A DNA stretch of 64,000 bases from Lacticaseibacillus yichunensis (GTDB lineage Bacteria > Bacillota > Bacilli > Lactobacillales > Lactobacillaceae), in contig NZ_RHOG01000006.1 of the NCBI RefSeq assembly GCF_003946405.1, positions 1 through 64,000 on the forward strand, given 5' to 3'. The notes below the pieces were generated by a model, which was not told the origin of the DNA, did not search any database, and worked only from the letters and a program-made list of their open reading frames with translations. This document shows positions 34,238 to 45,226 of this stretch, one piece after another. The position numbers and the translations under genes are program-made. The first letter of the stretch is position 1; the number at the start of each line of letters is the position of its first letter.

Positions 34238-36103
34238 TCACTTGTTGTCGTTGACGTCCTTGTATTCGCCATCGATCGGGCCATCACCCTTGCCGCCTTC
34301 ATTATTTTGGCTACCGGCTTGGTCTGCGCCCTGAGCGTCGCCATTGGCTTGTTGAGCCTGTTGCTCTTTTTGCGCCTGCTCATACAACTTGACGGTCAGA
34401 TCCTGCACGATCTTATTCAGATCATCGCGCTTGGCCTTCATGTCCTCGAGGTTATTTTCCTGTTGGGCCTTCTTGAGGGCGTCTTCCGCGTCTTGCGCCT
34501 TCTTGATCTCATCGTCAGAGACTTTGCCCTTCAGATCCTTCAAGGTCTTGTCAGTCTGGAAGATCAACTGATCGACGTCATTCTTCAGGTCAGCCTCTTC
34601 CTTACGCTGGGTATCAGCCGTCTCGTTTTCCTTGGCTTCCTTCATCATGCGATCGATCTCATCGTCGGACAGACCTGATGAACTCTTGATCGTGATGTTT
34701 TGGGACTTGCCGGTGCCAAGATCCTTGGCAGAGACCTGCACGATGCCGTTCTTGTCGATATCAAACTTAACTTCGACCTGTGGAACGCCCCGTGGTGCCG
34801 GCGGAATGTCCGTGAGCTGGAAGCGGCCAAGCGTCTTGTTATCCGCAGCCATTGGACGTTCGCCTTGCAGAACGTGAATATCAACAGCTGGCTGGTTATC
34901 AGCGGCCGTCGAGAAGACTTGGCTCTTGCTGGTCGGAATCGTGGTGTTGCGGTCGATCAACTTGGTGAACACGCCGCCCATGGTCTCGATGCCAAGAGAC
35001 AACGGGGTGACATCCAAGAGCACGATATCCTTCACATCACCGGAAATGACCCCACCTTGAATCGCGGCGCCAAGCGCAACGGCTTCATCAGGGTTGATCG
35101 AATGGTCTGGTTCCTTGCCAGTCCACTTCTTAACAGCCTCTTGAACAGCAGGAATACGCGTTGAGCCGCCGTTCAAGATCACTTTGTCGATATCCGCGTT
35201 GGTCAGGTTGGCATCACGCAGCGCATTGTCGACAGGAATCTTGGTCGCATCGACCAGATCTGCAGTCATTTGCTCGAACTGGGCACGGGTCAACGTACGC
35301 TCCAAATGCAGCGGGCCATTTGCACCAGCAGAGATGAATGGCAAGCTGATCTGAGTCGAGGAAACACCGGACAGGTCCTTCTTCGCTTTTTCAGCCGCAT
35401 CCTTCAAGCGCTGCATCGCCATCTTTTCCTGAGACAAGTCGATGTTGTTGTCCTTCTTGAATTCCGCAACCAGCCAGTCGATGACCTTGTTATCAAAATC
35501 ATCGCCGCCAAGATGGGTATCGCCGTTGGTGGACAGCACTTCAAACACGCCATCGCCAAGCTGCAAGATAGAAACATCGAAGGTCCCACCGCCGAGGTCA
35601 TAGACCAGGACTTTTTCATCCTTGTCGCTCTTGTCCAGGCCGTATGCCAAGGCGGAAGCGGTCGGTTCGTTGACAATCCGGGAAACGTTCAGACCAGCGA
35701 TCTTGCCGGCATCCTTGGTCGCCTGACGCTGGGAGTCGTTGAAGTAAGCCGGCACGGTGATAACGGCGTCCGTGACGGGTTCGCCCAGATAATCTTCGGA
35801 GAACTTCTTCATGTACTGAAGAATCATCGCGGAGATCTCCTGTGGGGTGTATTCCTTGTCACCAACTTTGACCTTGTAGCCGGCCTCGCCCATATGACGC
35901 TTGATGGAACTGATCGTATCAGGATTGGTGATCGCCTGGCGCTTAGCCACTTCACCGACCTGAATCTCTCCGTCTTTGAACGCAACAACAGACGGCGTGG
36001 TGCGGTTGCCTTCTGGATTAGTGATGATCTTCGGGTCGCCGCCTTCAAGCACAGCGACAGCGGAGTTGGTCGTCCCTAAGTCGATACCGATAACTTTGCT
36101 CAT
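34238..36103 (-). CDS. dnaK: Chaperone DnaK (Hsp70)
   Basis: ATP-dependent chaperone. The 621-residue protein has the actin-like ATPase domain (about 1-360) with [22 protein letters not shown] and [10 protein letters not shown], then the substrate-binding domain (about 370-540) and a C-terminal lid ending in a Gln/Gly/Asp-rich tail. It is slightly longer than average through that tail. It is third in the hrcA operon under CIRCE control. Confidence 0.98.
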   Translation of the reverse strand: MSKVIGIDLGTTNSAVAVLEGGDPKIITNPEGNRTTPSVVAFKDGEIQVGEVAKRQAITNPDTISSIKRHMGEAGYKVKVGDKEYTPQEISAMILQYMKKFSEDYLGEPVTDAVITVPAYFNDSQRQATKDAGKIAGLNVSRIVNEPTASALAYGLDKSDKDEKVLVYDLGGGTFDVSILQLGDGVFEVLSTNGDTHLGGDDFDNKVIDWLVAEFKKDNNIDLSQEKMAMQRLKDAAEKAKKDLSGVSSTQISLPFISAGANGPLHLERTLTRAQFEQMTADLVDATKIPVDNALRDANLTNADIDKVILNGGSTRIPAVQEAVKKWTGKEPDHSINPDEAVALGAAIQGGVISGDVKDIVLLDVTPLSLGIETMGGVFTKLIDRNTTIPTSKSQVFSTAADNQPAVDIHVLQGERPMAADNKTLGRFQLTDIPPAPRGVPQVEVKFDIDKNGIVQVSAKDLGTGKSQNITIKSSSGLSDDEIDRMMKEAKENETADTQRKEEADLKNDVDQLIFQTDKTLKDLKGKVSDDEIKKAQDAEDALKKAQQENNLEDMKAKRDDLNKIVQDLTVKLYEQAQKEQQAQQANGDAQGADQAGSQNNEGGKGDGPIDGEYKDVNDNK

Positions 36104-36128
36104 GTTAAGATCCCTTCTTTTTCAAAAA

Positions 36129-36746
36129 TTAGTTTGCAACAACGACCATGGCTGGACGCAGGACACGATCTTTGAGGCGGTAGCCCTTTTGCAGGACCTG
36201 CGCGACCGTATCTTGCGGATGATCTTTGTCAGAGGCGATGGTCTGCACCGCTTGGGCGATGGTCGGGTCAAACTTGTCCCCGGCCGCCAGGTCGATCTCA
36301 TCGACATGATTGTCTTTGAGCGCCTGTGCCAGATGCGTATGCACCATTTCCACGCCTTTTTTCAGCGAGGCAGCGCCATCATCACTGACATCGGTCGAAA
36401 GCGCCCGCTCCAGGTTATCAAGAACCGGCAGCACCGCTGTTGCCAGCTTTTGCCCGTCATACTTGACGAGTTGGGCCGATTCTTTTTTGAAGCGATTGCT
36501 CATGTTGCTGATCTCGGCGGCGGCGCGCAGGTACTTGTCCTCAAAGTCATCGCGCTCTTGCTGGAGCTTGGTGACATCGACATCGCTCGCTTTGATCTGC
36601 TGGTCGAGATCGGCGCTCATTTCATCGGCGATCTCGTCCTTCAGCGACTTTTTGGCCGCGTGGGAGTCGGTGTCGACCGGCTTCTCCTTGGCCGTCGCCG
36701 GATCCGGTTGCCCGGTGTCCAGCGGCTCTGTCTTTTTGTCCGTCAT
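36129..36746 (-). CDS. grpE: Nucleotide exchange factor GrpE
   Basis: Releases ADP from DnaK. The 205-residue protein has an acidic, disordered N-terminus (about 1-45), a long coiled coil (about 50-115, KLQQERDDFEDKYLRAAAE) and the beta-domain ending in VLQKGYRLKDRVLRPAMVVV. The ATG at 36746 (MTDKKTEPLD) has GGAGG; upstream in-frame ATGs lie within or before that site. Confidence 0.96.
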   Translation of the reverse strand: MTDKKTEPLDTGQPDPATAKEKPVDTDSHAAKKSLKDEIADEMSADLDQQIKASDVDVTKLQQERDDFEDKYLRAAAEISNMSNRFKKESAQLVKYDGQKLATAVLPVLDNLERALSTDVSDDGAASLKKGVEMVHTHLAQALKDNHVDEIDLAAGDKFDPTIAQAVQTIASDKDHPQDTVAQVLQKGYRLKDRVLRPAMVVVAN

Positions 36747-36771
36747 GGTGTCCTCCTTCATCTCAAAACAG

Positions 36772-37815
36772 TCATTGGTCAAAATGCGAATAGTAGCTCG
36801 TCAGGCGCTTAGCCAGCTCTGAACGGAACGTGTCCAGCAGCCCGATCATCTTGGAATAAGGCATCTGGGTCGGCCCAATCAAGGCAATCATGCCCCGGCC
36901 GTGGTCGCCGACAGAATAACTGGCGGTGATCAGGCTTAGATTAGACAGCACATCAGGCGTCAGCTCAGAGCCAAGGCGGACATGCACGCCGCCTTCATCG
37001 TTTGGCCCAAGTAGCTTATTGATATCCCCATTTTCATCATCGATCAATGAGTACAGTTGTTTCAACTGTGGGACATCAGCGTCGCCCAAAAAGTCCATCA
37101 GGTTCAGCCGCCCACCAACGTAAAACCGCTCGGCCGCAGCCTGGCGGAGCACGTTGCCGAAGATATCAAGAAAGCCATCCGCGCTGGATAGATATTTGAA
37201 AAGCAATGCCGGCACATCGGTCGCCAGTCGGTTTGCCACCTGATTCAGGGGCATCCCCACGAGCTGATCATTGATGATGCGAATCGCTTTTTCAATATCC
37301 TCCGAGGCCACATTTGGCGGCAAGGTGAAGAGCTGATTTTCAACGTTCCCATTACTGGTCACGAGAATCGCCATCACCTGCCGATTGCCAAGTGGCACCA
37401 AGCGAAAGCCGTTCAACTTGATCGTTGAGACTTCAGGGCCAAGGCTGATCGCCGTGTAGCTGGTCAGATTAGACAAGATGCGTGCACTTTGCGCCACGAT
37501 CTCATCGATCTTGTAAAAATGACCACCAAAGCCCTGCTGAATCGCAGCTAGTTCACGAGGCGTTGCCTCAGCCGGCTCAACCAGATTATCCAGATAATAA
37601 CGATAGCCCTTGGTCGATGGCACTCGGCCTGAGCTACTATGCGTCTTATTGATCAACCCCTGCTCTTCCAAGGCAGCCATATCGTTGCGGATCGTCGCCG
37701 AACTGACATGGATGGGCAGTTCCGTCATCAATGTTTTCGACCCGACCGGCTGCCCCGTTTCCGTGAACAGTCGAATGATCTCCTTCAAGACGAGCAATTG
37801 GCGTTTCGTCAACAT
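36772..37815 (-). CDS. hrcA: Heat-inducible transcription repressor HrcA
   Basis: Represses class I heat-shock genes by binding CIRCE, with activity set by GroEL. The 347-residue protein has an N-terminal winged helix (about 1-75, [21 protein letters not shown] in part, and [17 protein letters not shown]), then a GAF-like dimerisation region. The ATG at 37815 has GAGGTGG. CIRCE lies directly upstream, so the operon is autoregulated. Confidence 0.97.
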   Translation of the reverse strand: MLTKRQLLVLKEIIRLFTETGQPVGSKTLMTELPIHVSSATIRNDMAALEEQGLINKTHSSSGRVPSTKGYRYYLDNLVEPAEATPRELAAIQQGFGGHFYKIDEIVAQSARILSNLTSYTAISLGPEVSTIKLNGFRLVPLGNRQVMAILVTSNGNVENQLFTLPPNVASEDIEKAIRIINDQLVGMPLNQVANRLATDVPALLFKYLSSADGFLDIFGNVLRQAAAERFYVGGRLNLMDFLGDADVPQLKQLYSLIDDENGDINKLLGPNDEGGVHVRLGSELTPDVLSNLSLITASYSVGDHGRGMIALIGPTQMPYSKMIGLLDTFRSELAKRLTSYYSHFDQ

Positions 37816-37834
37816 TTGCTTGCCACCTCTTTTT

Positions 37835-37861
37835 TTAGCACTCAAAAACAATGAGTGCTAA
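37835..37861. promoter_or_regulatory. CIRCE operator
   Basis: TTAGCACTC, nine bases, GAGTGCTAA: a perfect match to the consensus. It lies between the -10 of the promoter and the hrcA ribosome binding site. Confidence 0.98.
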
Positions 37862-37871
37862 TACAATTACT

Positions 37872-37900
37872 AATATACCAACCGCCTCTGGCATAGTCAA
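37872..37900 (-). promoter_or_regulatory. Sigma-A promoter of the hrcA operon
   Basis: The minus strand has TTGACT (37895-37900), a 17-bp spacer and TATATT (37872-37877). Transcription should start at the edge of CIRCE, so HrcA binding would block it. Confidence 0.88.
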
Positions 37901-38083
37901 CCCTCGTTTGCTAAATCGGGCAAAAGTCTGAGGAGATTTTTTGGCAGTCACCGAGGGATCAAAGGACCGGGGGCACAGGACGCCATCACAGCGCGGCGCC
38001 ACGCTTGACGCATAGAGTTGTTACTGGGTTCGCTGCTGAATTTGGTCGTCTTTGTTCTTGCTCGTGCACCCGGTTTCTGGCAT

Positions 38084-38114
38084 AGAAAAAAGAACCGAAG
38101 CAGGCTTCGATTCT
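38084..38114 (-). terminator. Terminator after hemW
   Basis: On the minus strand GAATCGAAGC pairs with GCTTCGGTTC and a run of six T follows. A separate palindrome (GGCGATTGG with CCAATCGCC, 38122-38166) lies between it and the hemW stop. Confidence 0.82.
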
Positions 38115-38169
38115 CCTCTTTTGGCGATTGGCGACTGGCGAGTGCTAATGGCGAGTGCCAATCGCCATT

Positions 38170-39315
38170 TCAGATCAACGGGTCCTCGATCAGAAACTGC
38201 TGGAACACTTCATTGCCCAAAAACTTTCCCTGGTCAGTCAACGTCAGGTGTTCCTCATGTTCTGTGAGCAGTTGCTGTTCTTTCAGTTGCTGGACCGTGT
38301 CACCATAGACCGCATCGATCGACATGTGATACCGCTGCTTAAACCGCGCGCGCGAAACGCCGTCGCGGGTGCGCAGACCAAGAAACATTTCCTCCTCCAT
38401 CTGCTCTTCCACCGGCACCAGGTGATGCTCGATCACAGGCAACTTATGCGCGTGCAGCGGGGCCAGATACTGTTGAATCGGCCCATAGTTATGGTAGCGA
38501 TCCTTGCCAATATAGCCATAAGCCCCTGCGCCGAAGCCAAAATACTTGTCATTTTGCCAATACAGCAGATTATGCTGGCATTCAAAACCGGGCCGCGCAA
38601 AATTGGAGATCTCGTATTGCTGATGCCCACTGGCGGCCATCAGATCGATCGCATCGCGGTACATATCCGCCTCGACATCCTGATTTGGCAACTGCAGGCG
38701 CCCCTGCCGCATGAGGTTATAGAAGATCGTCTTTTTCTCAAGAATCAGTGAATAGGTCGAGTAATGCGGCAAGTCCAGTGCCAGGGCCTGATGCAAGCTA
38801 CTGAGAAAATTGTCCCGGCTCTGCCCGGGCAAGCGGAAGATCAGATCGATCGAGAGATCCTCGAATCCGGCCTTCCGTGCGTTGGCCACAGCAGTCAGCA
38901 CATCGGCCGCGCGATGGATTCGACCGATGCGCTTCAAGATCGCATCATCGAAAGATTGCACACCGATGGACAGCCGGTTCACCCCGCCTGCGCGCATCGC
39001 GGCCAATTTTTCCATCGTCAGCAGATCATTTGGATTGGCCTCGAACGTGAACTCGCCTTGGTCAAAATGCAAGATTTCATGAACGCCGTCGCATAGCTGA
39101 GTGATCTGGGCCAGCGTCAGCGTCGAAGGCGTCCCGCCGCCGACGTAGACCGTTTTGATCTCCTCATCCGGATGGGCGGCCATCACCAGCCGCATTTCCC
39201 GGAGCAGCATCGCCACATAATCAGCGACCGGCTGGCCTTCGATAAACACTTTGTTGAAGTCGCAGTAATAGCAGATATGATCACAAAATGGAATGTGAAT
39301 ATAGGCACCTGCCAT
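38170..39315 (-). CDS. hemW: HemW-type radical SAM heme chaperone
   Basis: A 381-residue radical SAM protein formerly annotated as oxygen-independent coproporphyrinogen oxidase. The Fe-S cluster motif CDHICYYC has cysteines at residues 11, 15 and 18, followed by YVGGGTPSTL and EANPNDL. It has the HemW-type motif and lacks the additional HemN features, so heme trafficking is the likelier role; no heme synthesis genes are near. It starts on the ribF stop (TGATG). Confidence 0.88.
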   Translation of the reverse strand: MAGAYIHIPFCDHICYYCDFNKVFIEGQPVADYVAMLLREMRLVMAAHPDEEIKTVYVGGGTPSTLTLAQITQLCDGVHEILHFDQGEFTFEANPNDLLTMEKLAAMRAGGVNRLSIGVQSFDDAILKRIGRIHRAADVLTAVANARKAGFEDLSIDLIFRLPGQSRDNFLSSLHQALALDLPHYSTYSLILEKKTIFYNLMRQGRLQLPNQDVEADMYRDAIDLMAASGHQQYEISNFARPGFECQHNLLYWQNDKYFGFGAGAYGYIGKDRYHNYGPIQQYLAPLHAHKLPVIEHHLVPVEEQMEEEMFLGLRTRDGVSRARFKQRYHMSIDAVYGDTVQQLKEQQLLTEHEEHLTLTDQGKFLGNEVFQQFLIEDPLI

Positions 39316-40262
39316 CAGCGCACCGCTCCTTCCAGCACCTGCTGGGCATCGCGTTGATCCTGATTCAACTGAGCGATCAACCCACTGGCGCCATCAAACT
39401 TCACCTCGCCACGCAGATAATGGACCCACTGGACCTGAACCGGTTCATCGTAAATATCATCAGCAAAATCAAACAGATTGATCTCAACGGTCACCGGTCG
39501 CCCGGCCCCAAATGTGACATTGCGGCCGACTGACGCCATGCCATCGACCCAAGCGCCACGCACCCACATGCGCACCGCATAAATGCCGATGCCCGGAATG
39601 CGCTCGCTGCTTGGGGCTTCAATATTGGCAGTCGGAAAACCAAGCGTCCGCCCGCGCGCCTCGCCATGCACCACCACGCCACTGGTCTGATAGGTGTAGC
39701 CAAGCAATTGATTGGCCAGATCGACCTCGCCGCTATCAAGCGCCTGCCGAATCCGGGTCGAGGAGATCTTTTCACCCTCATCAAGCGCCGCCGGGACAGT
39801 GATCACGCTGAACCGGCTCTTCGCGTATTCCGGTAAGCGGGCCATGGTCGCCACATCGCGTTTGCCATATGTATAGTCAAACCCGGCGACGACCACCTGC
39901 GCGTTGAGGCCGACCAGCACTTGATCGACGAACAGCTGTGGCGCGAGCCTGGCAAAGGCCGGGGTGAAGTGGAAGTAATACAACAGATCCACGCCCAGAT
40001 CCGCCATCAAGGTTGTTTTGCGGTCGATCGTCGAAAGATATTGAACGCTTTCTGCCGGGACCCCGCGATAGATCACCGCCGGATGAATATTGAAGGTCAT
40101 GACGGCGAGCTTCAGGCCAAGCCGGTCCGCCTCTTTTTTGGCTGTTTTGATCACGGCTTGGTGGCCGCGATGGACCCCGTCAAAAAATCCAAGCGCCAGG
40201 ACAACTGGTGTCTTTGAGACCTGTTTTGCCTGAAGCGGCGGCATGACATCGATCACTTGCAT
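39315..40262 (-). CDS. ribF: Bifunctional riboflavin kinase/FAD synthetase
   Basis: Makes FMN from riboflavin and then FAD. The 315-residue protein has an N-terminal adenylyltransferase domain (about 18-180, GFFDGVHRGHQ near 26-36, SSTRIR near 155) and a C-terminal flavokinase domain (about 185-305, GRTLGFPTANI). The start is uncertain: ATG at 40262 (MQVIDV) fits the family, while GTG at 40274 is closer to the GAGGAG in the end of truB. It lies in truB-ribF-hemW. Confidence 0.94.
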   Translation of the reverse strand: MQVIDVMPPLQAKQVSKTPVVLALGFFDGVHRGHQAVIKTAKKEADRLGLKLAVMTFNIHPAVIYRGVPAESVQYLSTIDRKTTLMADLGVDLLYYFHFTPAFARLAPQLFVDQVLVGLNAQVVVAGFDYTYGKRDVATMARLPEYAKSRFSVITVPAALDEGEKISSTRIRQALDSGEVDLANQLLGYTYQTSGVVVHGEARGRTLGFPTANIEAPSSERIPGIGIYAVRMWVRGAWVDGMASVGRNVTFGAGRPVTVEINLFDFADDIYDEPVQVQWVHYLRGEVKFDGASGLIAQLNQDQRDAQQVLEGAVR

Positions 40263-40273
40263 GGTGAGTTTCA

Positions 40274-41188
40274 CTACTCCTCTTTGACAGCCCCGGCGTT
40301 TGCCAAAAACATGACGTCGGGACGATAGATTCCATTTTCCGCGCGGTACACGGCCTTGAGCAGTCCTTCCGCAAAAAGGGCAAGGCGCGGCGCGGTTTCA
40401 TTCAGCGTGAGCCATTTGCCATTTAAAACAGCCTGATACTGCGCTTCAGTCAGCGCGACTTGCGGCAAGTCCGGATACGCATATTCGATGGGCCGAAGAT
40501 GGGCCGCTGCGGCAGCAGGCGCCGTTTCCTGCGTCAGTTCGCGCAGGTCAAGCGTCTGGTCCAACGTGAACCCGCCGCTTGCGATACGGGTCAACTGACT
40601 CATCACCGCAGGCACCCCTAACTGGCGGCCGACATCCACCGCCAGCGTGCGAATATACGTCCCTTTTGAGACCTGGGCAGAAAAGCGAATCGTCTGGACC
40701 CCATCGGCTGCCGTGAACACAGGCGCCGCTGTGCGCGCAAACGCGTAGATGTGCGCATGGCGCTGCGGACGCTCGACTGTTTCGCCGGCCCGCGCGTATT
40801 GATACAGACGCCGGCCGTTGACCTTCACCGCGGAATACATCGGTGGAATCTGAATGATCTCGCCGGTCAGTTTTGCCAAGGCCTGGTCGATCGCCTCAGT
40901 TGAAAAAGCTGTCTGAAGGCGGACGCGCTTTATCTCTGCGCCATCCAGATCCTCGGTCTCAGTCGCAAAGCCCAACGTGATCTCACCGGTATAGGTTTTT
41001 CCCAGCGTCATCAAGGCAGGCACAGCCTTTGTCGCCGCCCCAAGCGCCAGCGGTAAGACACCGTCGACACTGGGATCCAAGGTGCCCGAATGCCCGATGC
41101 GGCGCATGTGCAGCAACCACCGGCACTTCGCCACCACATCCGCGCTGGTCATGCCAACTGGTTTATAGACTGGCAAAATTCCGTCCAT
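40274..41188 (-). CDS. truB: tRNA pseudouridine-55 synthase
   Basis: Converts U55 of the tRNA T-arm to pseudouridine. The 304-residue protein has the motif HSGTLDPSVDGVLPLALG (near 38-55) with the catalytic Asp, RLYQYAR, and the SKGTYIRTLAVDVG segment. It follows rbfA in the classic rbfA-truB-ribF order, but a terminator and a decayed palindromic repeat now separate them. Confidence 0.97.
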   Translation of the reverse strand: MDGILPVYKPVGMTSADVVAKCRWLLHMRRIGHSGTLDPSVDGVLPLALGAATKAVPALMTLGKTYTGEITLGFATETEDLDGAEIKRVRLQTAFSTEAIDQALAKLTGEIIQIPPMYSAVKVNGRRLYQYARAGETVERPQRHAHIYAFARTAAPVFTAADGVQTIRFSAQVSKGTYIRTLAVDVGRQLGVPAVMSQLTRIASGGFTLDQTLDLRELTQETAPAAAAAHLRPIEYAYPDLPQVALTEAQYQAVLNGKWLTLNETAPRLALFAEGLLKAVYRAENGIYRPDVMFLANAGAVKEE

Positions 41189-41257
41189 CGTGACCCCTCA
41201 TTTCGTAAGTAACTTGTCTCATTATACCCGTAAAGCCGAATAGCTGCACAAGGAAAC

Positions 41258-41372
41258 GTGAAGCGGGGTCGCAATGGGGCGCTTAGGTCTGCGCAGTTCG
41301 CTGGGCCGGGGTGCTGAAGGTGCCTTCGTCTCGAGTGCACCGGTCAACTTGAAGCCCCGCCCTCAGCGCTCA
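41258..41372 (+). repeat. Decayed member of the palindromic repeat family
   Basis: Arms AAGCGGGG and CCCCGCC, a middle with CTTAGGTCTGCGCAG and GAGTGCACCGGTCAACT, and the same spacing as other units. The conserved ends are mostly lost, so membership is less certain. Confidence 0.6.
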
Positions 41373-41390
41373 TCTTTGCACCTTGAATCA

Positions 41391-41418
41391 AAAAAAACCG
41401 GCAACTGCCGGTCTTTTT
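41391..41418 (-). terminator. Terminator after rbfA
   Basis: On the minus strand GACCGGCAGTTGCCGGTT forms a short hairpin followed by eight T. It abuts the rbfA stop. Confidence 0.9.
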
Positions 41419-41419
41419 G

Positions 41420-41788
41420 TCACTCTTCGTCAGGCTTTTCGTGGCCTTCTTGTTTCATTTCATTGATCAACTGATCGATGCGGGCGCCATATTGCACGGA
41501 GGTGTCCTGTTCGAATGTAAGTGACGGGACCTTGAACAGCTTGATGCGCTGTCCGACTTCGGAGCGAATGAGCCCTTTTGCCTTATCCAACCCAGCCTTT
41601 GCTTCAGCGATCTTGGCAGGATCATCCGCCAAAATACTGAAGTAGATCGTCGCTTGTTGGAGGTCGCCGGTCAAATGCACCCCAGTGATCGTCACGCCCA
41701 GGACGCGCGGGTCGTTGACATCTTTCAGTAAGATGTCGTTGACCTCTCGCTGAATCTGCGTTTCGACTCGGCCAATGCGATGTTTCAT
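41420..41788 (-). CDS. rbfA: Ribosome-binding factor A
   Basis: A 122-residue KH-fold protein needed for 30S maturation and 16S rRNA 5' end processing. It starts MKHRIGRVETQIQREVNDIL and contains DPRVLGVTITGVHLTGDLQQA, both typical, with a charged tail. It ends the rimP-nusA-ylxR-ylxQ-infB-rbfA operon. Confidence 0.96.
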   Translation of the reverse strand: MKHRIGRVETQIQREVNDILLKDVNDPRVLGVTITGVHLTGDLQQATIYFSILADDPAKIAEAKAGLDKAKGLIRSEVGQRIKLFKVPSLTFEQDTSVQYGARIDQLINEMKQEGHEKPDEE

Positions 41789-41810
41789 ATTGTTTCTCCT
41801 TACGCTGGTC

Positions 41811-44597
41811 TTACTTGACCGGCACTTCTTCCATGGTGTAGGCCTCGATCTGATCGTCGACCTTGATGTCGTTGTAATTTTCGATGGTCAGCCCGAGCTC
41901 AAAGCCCTGGCGAACCTCCTTGACATCGTCCTTGAAGCGTCGCAGGGAACCCAGCTTGCCTTCGTAGATCACGATGCCATCGCGAATCAGACGAACGCCG
42001 GCATCGCGGGTAATGAAGCCGTTGTCGACAAAGGCACCGGCGACGGTTCCGACCTTGGAGACCGAAATCGTTTCGCGAACGGTAAGTGAACCAATGACCT
42101 TTTCTTCGTAGGTCGGCTCAAGCATGCCCTTCATCGCAGCCTCGATCTCTTCGATGGCCTTATAAATGACACGGTGCAGGCGAATATCAACATCGTCGCT
42201 GTCTGCTTGCTGCTTGGCCAGTGGGGTCGGGCGCACGTTGAAGCCGATGATGATCGCATTTGAAGCGGCTGCCAAGGTGACATCGCTTTCGTTGATCGCA
42301 CCGACTGCCTGATGGATGATATTCACCCGCACGCCTTCGACTTCGATCTTCTGCAAGCTGTTGGCCAAGGCTTCAACGGAACCTTGCACGTCACCTTTGA
42401 TGATGACGTCAACTTCCTTGAGTTGGCCTTCCTTCATGGTCTCAAACAGGTTGTCCAAGGTGACATGATGGGTTGCCTGACGCTCTTTGTCGATCGCGCG
42501 TTTTGCACGCTCTTCACCGGCAGCACGCGCCGTTTTTTCATCAGGGAAGACGACGAACTTGTCCGCGGACTGCGGCACGTCGTTCATCCCGGTGATCTCG
42601 ACTGGCATCGCCGGAACGGCATCCTTGACGCGACGGCCACGGTCATTGGTCATGGTCCGTACACGGCCAAAGGTGTTGCCGACAACGATTGGATCACCCG
42701 TCTTCAAGGTCCCCTGCTGCACAAGCACGGTAGCAACTGGGCCACGGCCTTTGTCAAGCCGCGCTTCGATAACGGTGCCGACCGCCTTTTGCTTTGGATT
42801 CGCTTTAAGCTCGAGCACGTCGGCTTCAAGCAGAATCATTTCCAGCAACTCGTCAATGTTTTTCCCAAACTTCGCGGAGATTTGAACAAAGATCGTGTCG
42901 CCGCCCCACTCTTCTGGAATCAGGCCGTATTCGGTCAGCTGTTCCATCACGTGGTTCGGGTTTGCGCCCGGCTTATCGATCTTGTTAACGGCCACGATCA
43001 TTGGCGCCTTAGCCGCCTTGGCATGGTTGATCGCCTCAATGGTCTGGGGCATCACGCCATCATCCGCGGCAACGACCAACACGATGATATCAGTGATGTC
43101 CGCGCCGCGCGCGCGCATGTTCGTGAAGGCCGCATGCCCTGGGGTATCCAAGAAGGTGATCAAGCGATCATTCAACTTGACCTGATACGCGCCAATGTGC
43201 TGCGTGATCCCGCCGGCTTCGCCTTCCGTCACATGGGTGTGGCGCAGCTTATCCAGCAAGGTGGTCTTCCCGTGATCGACATGGCCCATGATCGTGACAA
43301 CTGGCGGACGGGTCACAAGGTCCTCCGCGTTGTTGTCGATCTCATCGGCGAATTGCTTGTCAAGATCCGTGATATCCTCCTGGACCTTTTCTTCCGCATT
43401 GATGCCGTAATCGGTCGCGATCAATTCAATCGTATCCTTGTCCAGGCTCTGGTTCTGGTTGACCATGACCCCGAGCATGAAGAGCTTCTTGATGATTTCT
43501 GCTGGTTCCCGGTGCAGGATCTTACCCAGATCTTGGGCGTTCATCCCCACGGTGTAGATCAGTTTTTCTGGCAAAGGCCGCTCCTTACGTTGAGGCATTT
43601 CTTTCTTCGGCTGGGTCTGCTGGCGCTTGTTCTTGCGATTGCGCCGACCGCCGCCACGGTTACTGTTGTCGTCAAAACGACTGTTGCGACCGCGTTCATT
43701 GCGGCGACCGCGATTTTGCTTGTCGCGGCTTTCGCTCTCTGCCGGCTTGCTTGGTGCGGTCGGTTGCGGGGTCGCGGCCACTGGTTGAACAGAGGCTTGG
43801 GCCGCCTGACGCGCTGGGGTCACACCCTCATTTTTCACTGGTTCTGGCGTTGGCTCATGACGCTTGGTCACGCCTGGCAATGGCTGGCCGAACTTGCCAC
43901 CGTTGCCTGCGATCGGACGCGGATTCGAGTTGGCCTGAGTCGCTCGTCCGGCACGCGGACGTGGGCTTGGCCCAACTTGCTGCAAGTTGTTGTTTCGATT
44001 TTGAAAATCGCGTCCTTGCCGCTCGCCGCTGCCTGGTCGATCACTGCGTTGGCCACGGTTGTTGTTGCCACCACGGTTTTGGCCCTGACGTTGCTGACCG
44101 CTTTGATTGCCATTGCGGTTGCCCTGACGATTATCGGGGCGGTTGCCTTGACCCGATTGCGAGCGGCCGCCTTGTTGGCCGCGGTTTTGGCCCTGCTGCT
44201 GTGTTTGGTGCGGCCGACGAATCGCAGACTTCGAGATCTTCGTCTTCCCATCAGCGGTTTTTTGGCTCACATGATGCGTGCCCTGGACTGGCTTAGCCGT
44301 TGCGGGTTGTACCGCAGCCTGTTCGGTCGTCTTGGCCGCAGCCGGTTCAGCTAGCTTGTCTTTGGCCGCCGGCGCTGGTGCTGCGGAAGCGGCTGGCTTG
44401 TCAGCCGGTTTGTCAGCCGACTTTGGCGCTGGCTTTGCGCCCTTGCCCAATGCCTGTTTCATCGCTGTTTCCTGACCGTCGTCGATCGTCGACATGTGAT
44501 TTTTAAATTCGATTCCCTGTTTTGCAGCAGCATCGATCACTGCCTTGCTGGGAACCCCGATCTCTTTGGCAAATTCATAAACTCGTTTTTTGCCCAT
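41811..44597 (-). CDS. infB: Translation initiation factor IF-2
   Basis: GTPase that brings fMet-tRNA to the ribosome. The 928-residue protein has an N-terminal IF2 domain (about 1-50), then a long low-complexity region rich in Ala, Pro, Gln, Asn, Gly and Arg up to about 345. The G domain starts near 430 ([29 protein letters not shown]), and domains II, III and IV follow. The disordered linker is longer than in many bacteria but normal for lactobacilli. Confidence 0.98.
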   Translation of the reverse strand: MGKKRVYEFAKEIGVPSKAVIDAAAKQGIEFKNHMSTIDDGQETAMKQALGKGAKPAPKSADKPADKPAASAAPAPAAKDKLAEPAAAKTTEQAAVQPATAKPVQGTHHVSQKTADGKTKISKSAIRRPHQTQQQGQNRGQQGGRSQSGQGNRPDNRQGNRNGNQSGQQRQGQNRGGNNNRGQRSDRPGSGERQGRDFQNRNNNLQQVGPSPRPRAGRATQANSNPRPIAGNGGKFGQPLPGVTKRHEPTPEPVKNEGVTPARQAAQASVQPVAATPQPTAPSKPAESESRDKQNRGRRNERGRNSRFDDNSNRGGGRRNRKNKRQQTQPKKEMPQRKERPLPEKLIYTVGMNAQDLGKILHREPAEIIKKLFMLGVMVNQNQSLDKDTIELIATDYGINAEEKVQEDITDLDKQFADEIDNNAEDLVTRPPVVTIMGHVDHGKTTLLDKLRHTHVTEGEAGGITQHIGAYQVKLNDRLITFLDTPGHAAFTNMRARGADITDIIVLVVAADDGVMPQTIEAINHAKAAKAPMIVAVNKIDKPGANPNHVMEQLTEYGLIPEEWGGDTIFVQISAKFGKNIDELLEMILLEADVLELKANPKQKAVGTVIEARLDKGRGPVATVLVQQGTLKTGDPIVVGNTFGRVRTMTNDRGRRVKDAVPAMPVEITGMNDVPQSADKFVVFPDEKTARAAGEERAKRAIDKERQATHHVTLDNLFETMKEGQLKEVDVIIKGDVQGSVEALANSLQKIEVEGVRVNIIHQAVGAINESDVTLAAASNAIIIGFNVRPTPLAKQQADSDDVDIRLHRVIYKAIEEIEAAMKGMLEPTYEEKVIGSLTVRETISVSKVGTVAGAFVDNGFITRDAGVRLIRDGIVIYEGKLGSLRRFKDDVKEVRQGFELGLTIENYNDIKVDDQIEAYTMEEVPVK

Positions 44598-44613
44598 TTC
44601 TTCACGCTCCCTG

Positions 44614-44919
44614 TCATTGTGAGGTGAGCAGCTTTATTAATTTGTTGGCAAATCCGACATCACAGACGGCGATCGAGGATCGTGCGGCGCCGATCGCTTG
44701 TGACAGCGCCAATTGGCTCAAGCCGTTCTGCAATGGAACTTGGTAAAAGCTACTTTTATCTTGAAACATTTTCTTCGTGTTAGCCGAGGCATCACTGGCG
44801 ACAAAAACCAGTTTTGCACTGCCGTCGCGGATCGCGCCAAGGACAAAAGACTCCCCGGAAGTGATCTTACCGGCACGCTTGGCGAGCCCAAGCAGATTCA
44901 GTGCCGCTTGTTCGTTCAT
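44614..44919 (-). CDS. ylxQ: L7Ae-family protein YlxQ
   Basis: A 101-residue RNA-binding protein of the L7Ae/L30e/S12e family ([21 protein letters not shown], in part, and [15 protein letters not shown]). It is found between ylxR and infB in Firmicutes and probably binds kink-turn-like RNA. Its start overlaps ylxR by four bases, so the genes are translationally coupled. Confidence 0.9.
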   Translation of the reverse strand: MNEQAALNLLGLAKRAGKITSGESFVLGAIRDGSAKLVFVASDASANTKKMFQDKSSFYQVPLQNGLSQLALSQAIGAARSSIAVCDVGFANKLIKLLTSQ

Positions 44920-45215
44920 CGCTTGGTGCCAAATAGTTCTTGACGCGCTTTTTGATGATCGACATAGGCGAACAGCTCGTCATAAAACGTAGCCGGCACC
45001 TTGATGCTGAATGCTTTTTCGATCAGCTGCTTGCCTTTGGCGGCCTTGACTGCCTCTGGATCAAGCGCCACATAAGCGCCGCGTCCTGAGGCTTTGCCGG
45101 TCGGGTCGATGGCCACACTTTCTTCAGCGGTCTTGACGATGCGGACCATTTCTTTTTTCGGATGCATTTCCCCAGTCAGCAGATCTTTGCGCATGGGGAT
45201 CTTCCGCTGTTTCAT
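44916..45215 (-). CDS. ylxR: YlxR (RnpM) family RNA-binding protein
   Basis: A 99-residue protein with the DUF448 features RKDLLTGEMHPKKEMVRIV and DPTGKASGRGAYV (the GRGAY motif). Members bind RNA; one in B. subtilis, RnpM, modulates RNase P. It lies between nusA and ylxQ. Confidence 0.92.
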   Translation of the reverse strand: MKQRKIPMRKDLLTGEMHPKKEMVRIVKTAEESVAIDPTGKASGRGAYVALDPEAVKAAKGKQLIEKAFSIKVPATFYDELFAYVDHQKARQELFGTKR

Positions 45216-45226
45216 CGGCAGCCCTC

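Noticed and set aside
38122-38166. Palindrome with GGCGATTGG and CCAATCGCC near hemW
   Set aside because: It has no T-run and no other copies that I could find, so it is not called as a separate element.
42312-44354. A 680-codon open frame opposite infB
   Set aside because: It lies antisense to the highly conserved infB gene, has biased composition caused by the GC-rich repeats of the IF-2 linker, and lacks a ribosome binding site or recognisable domain.
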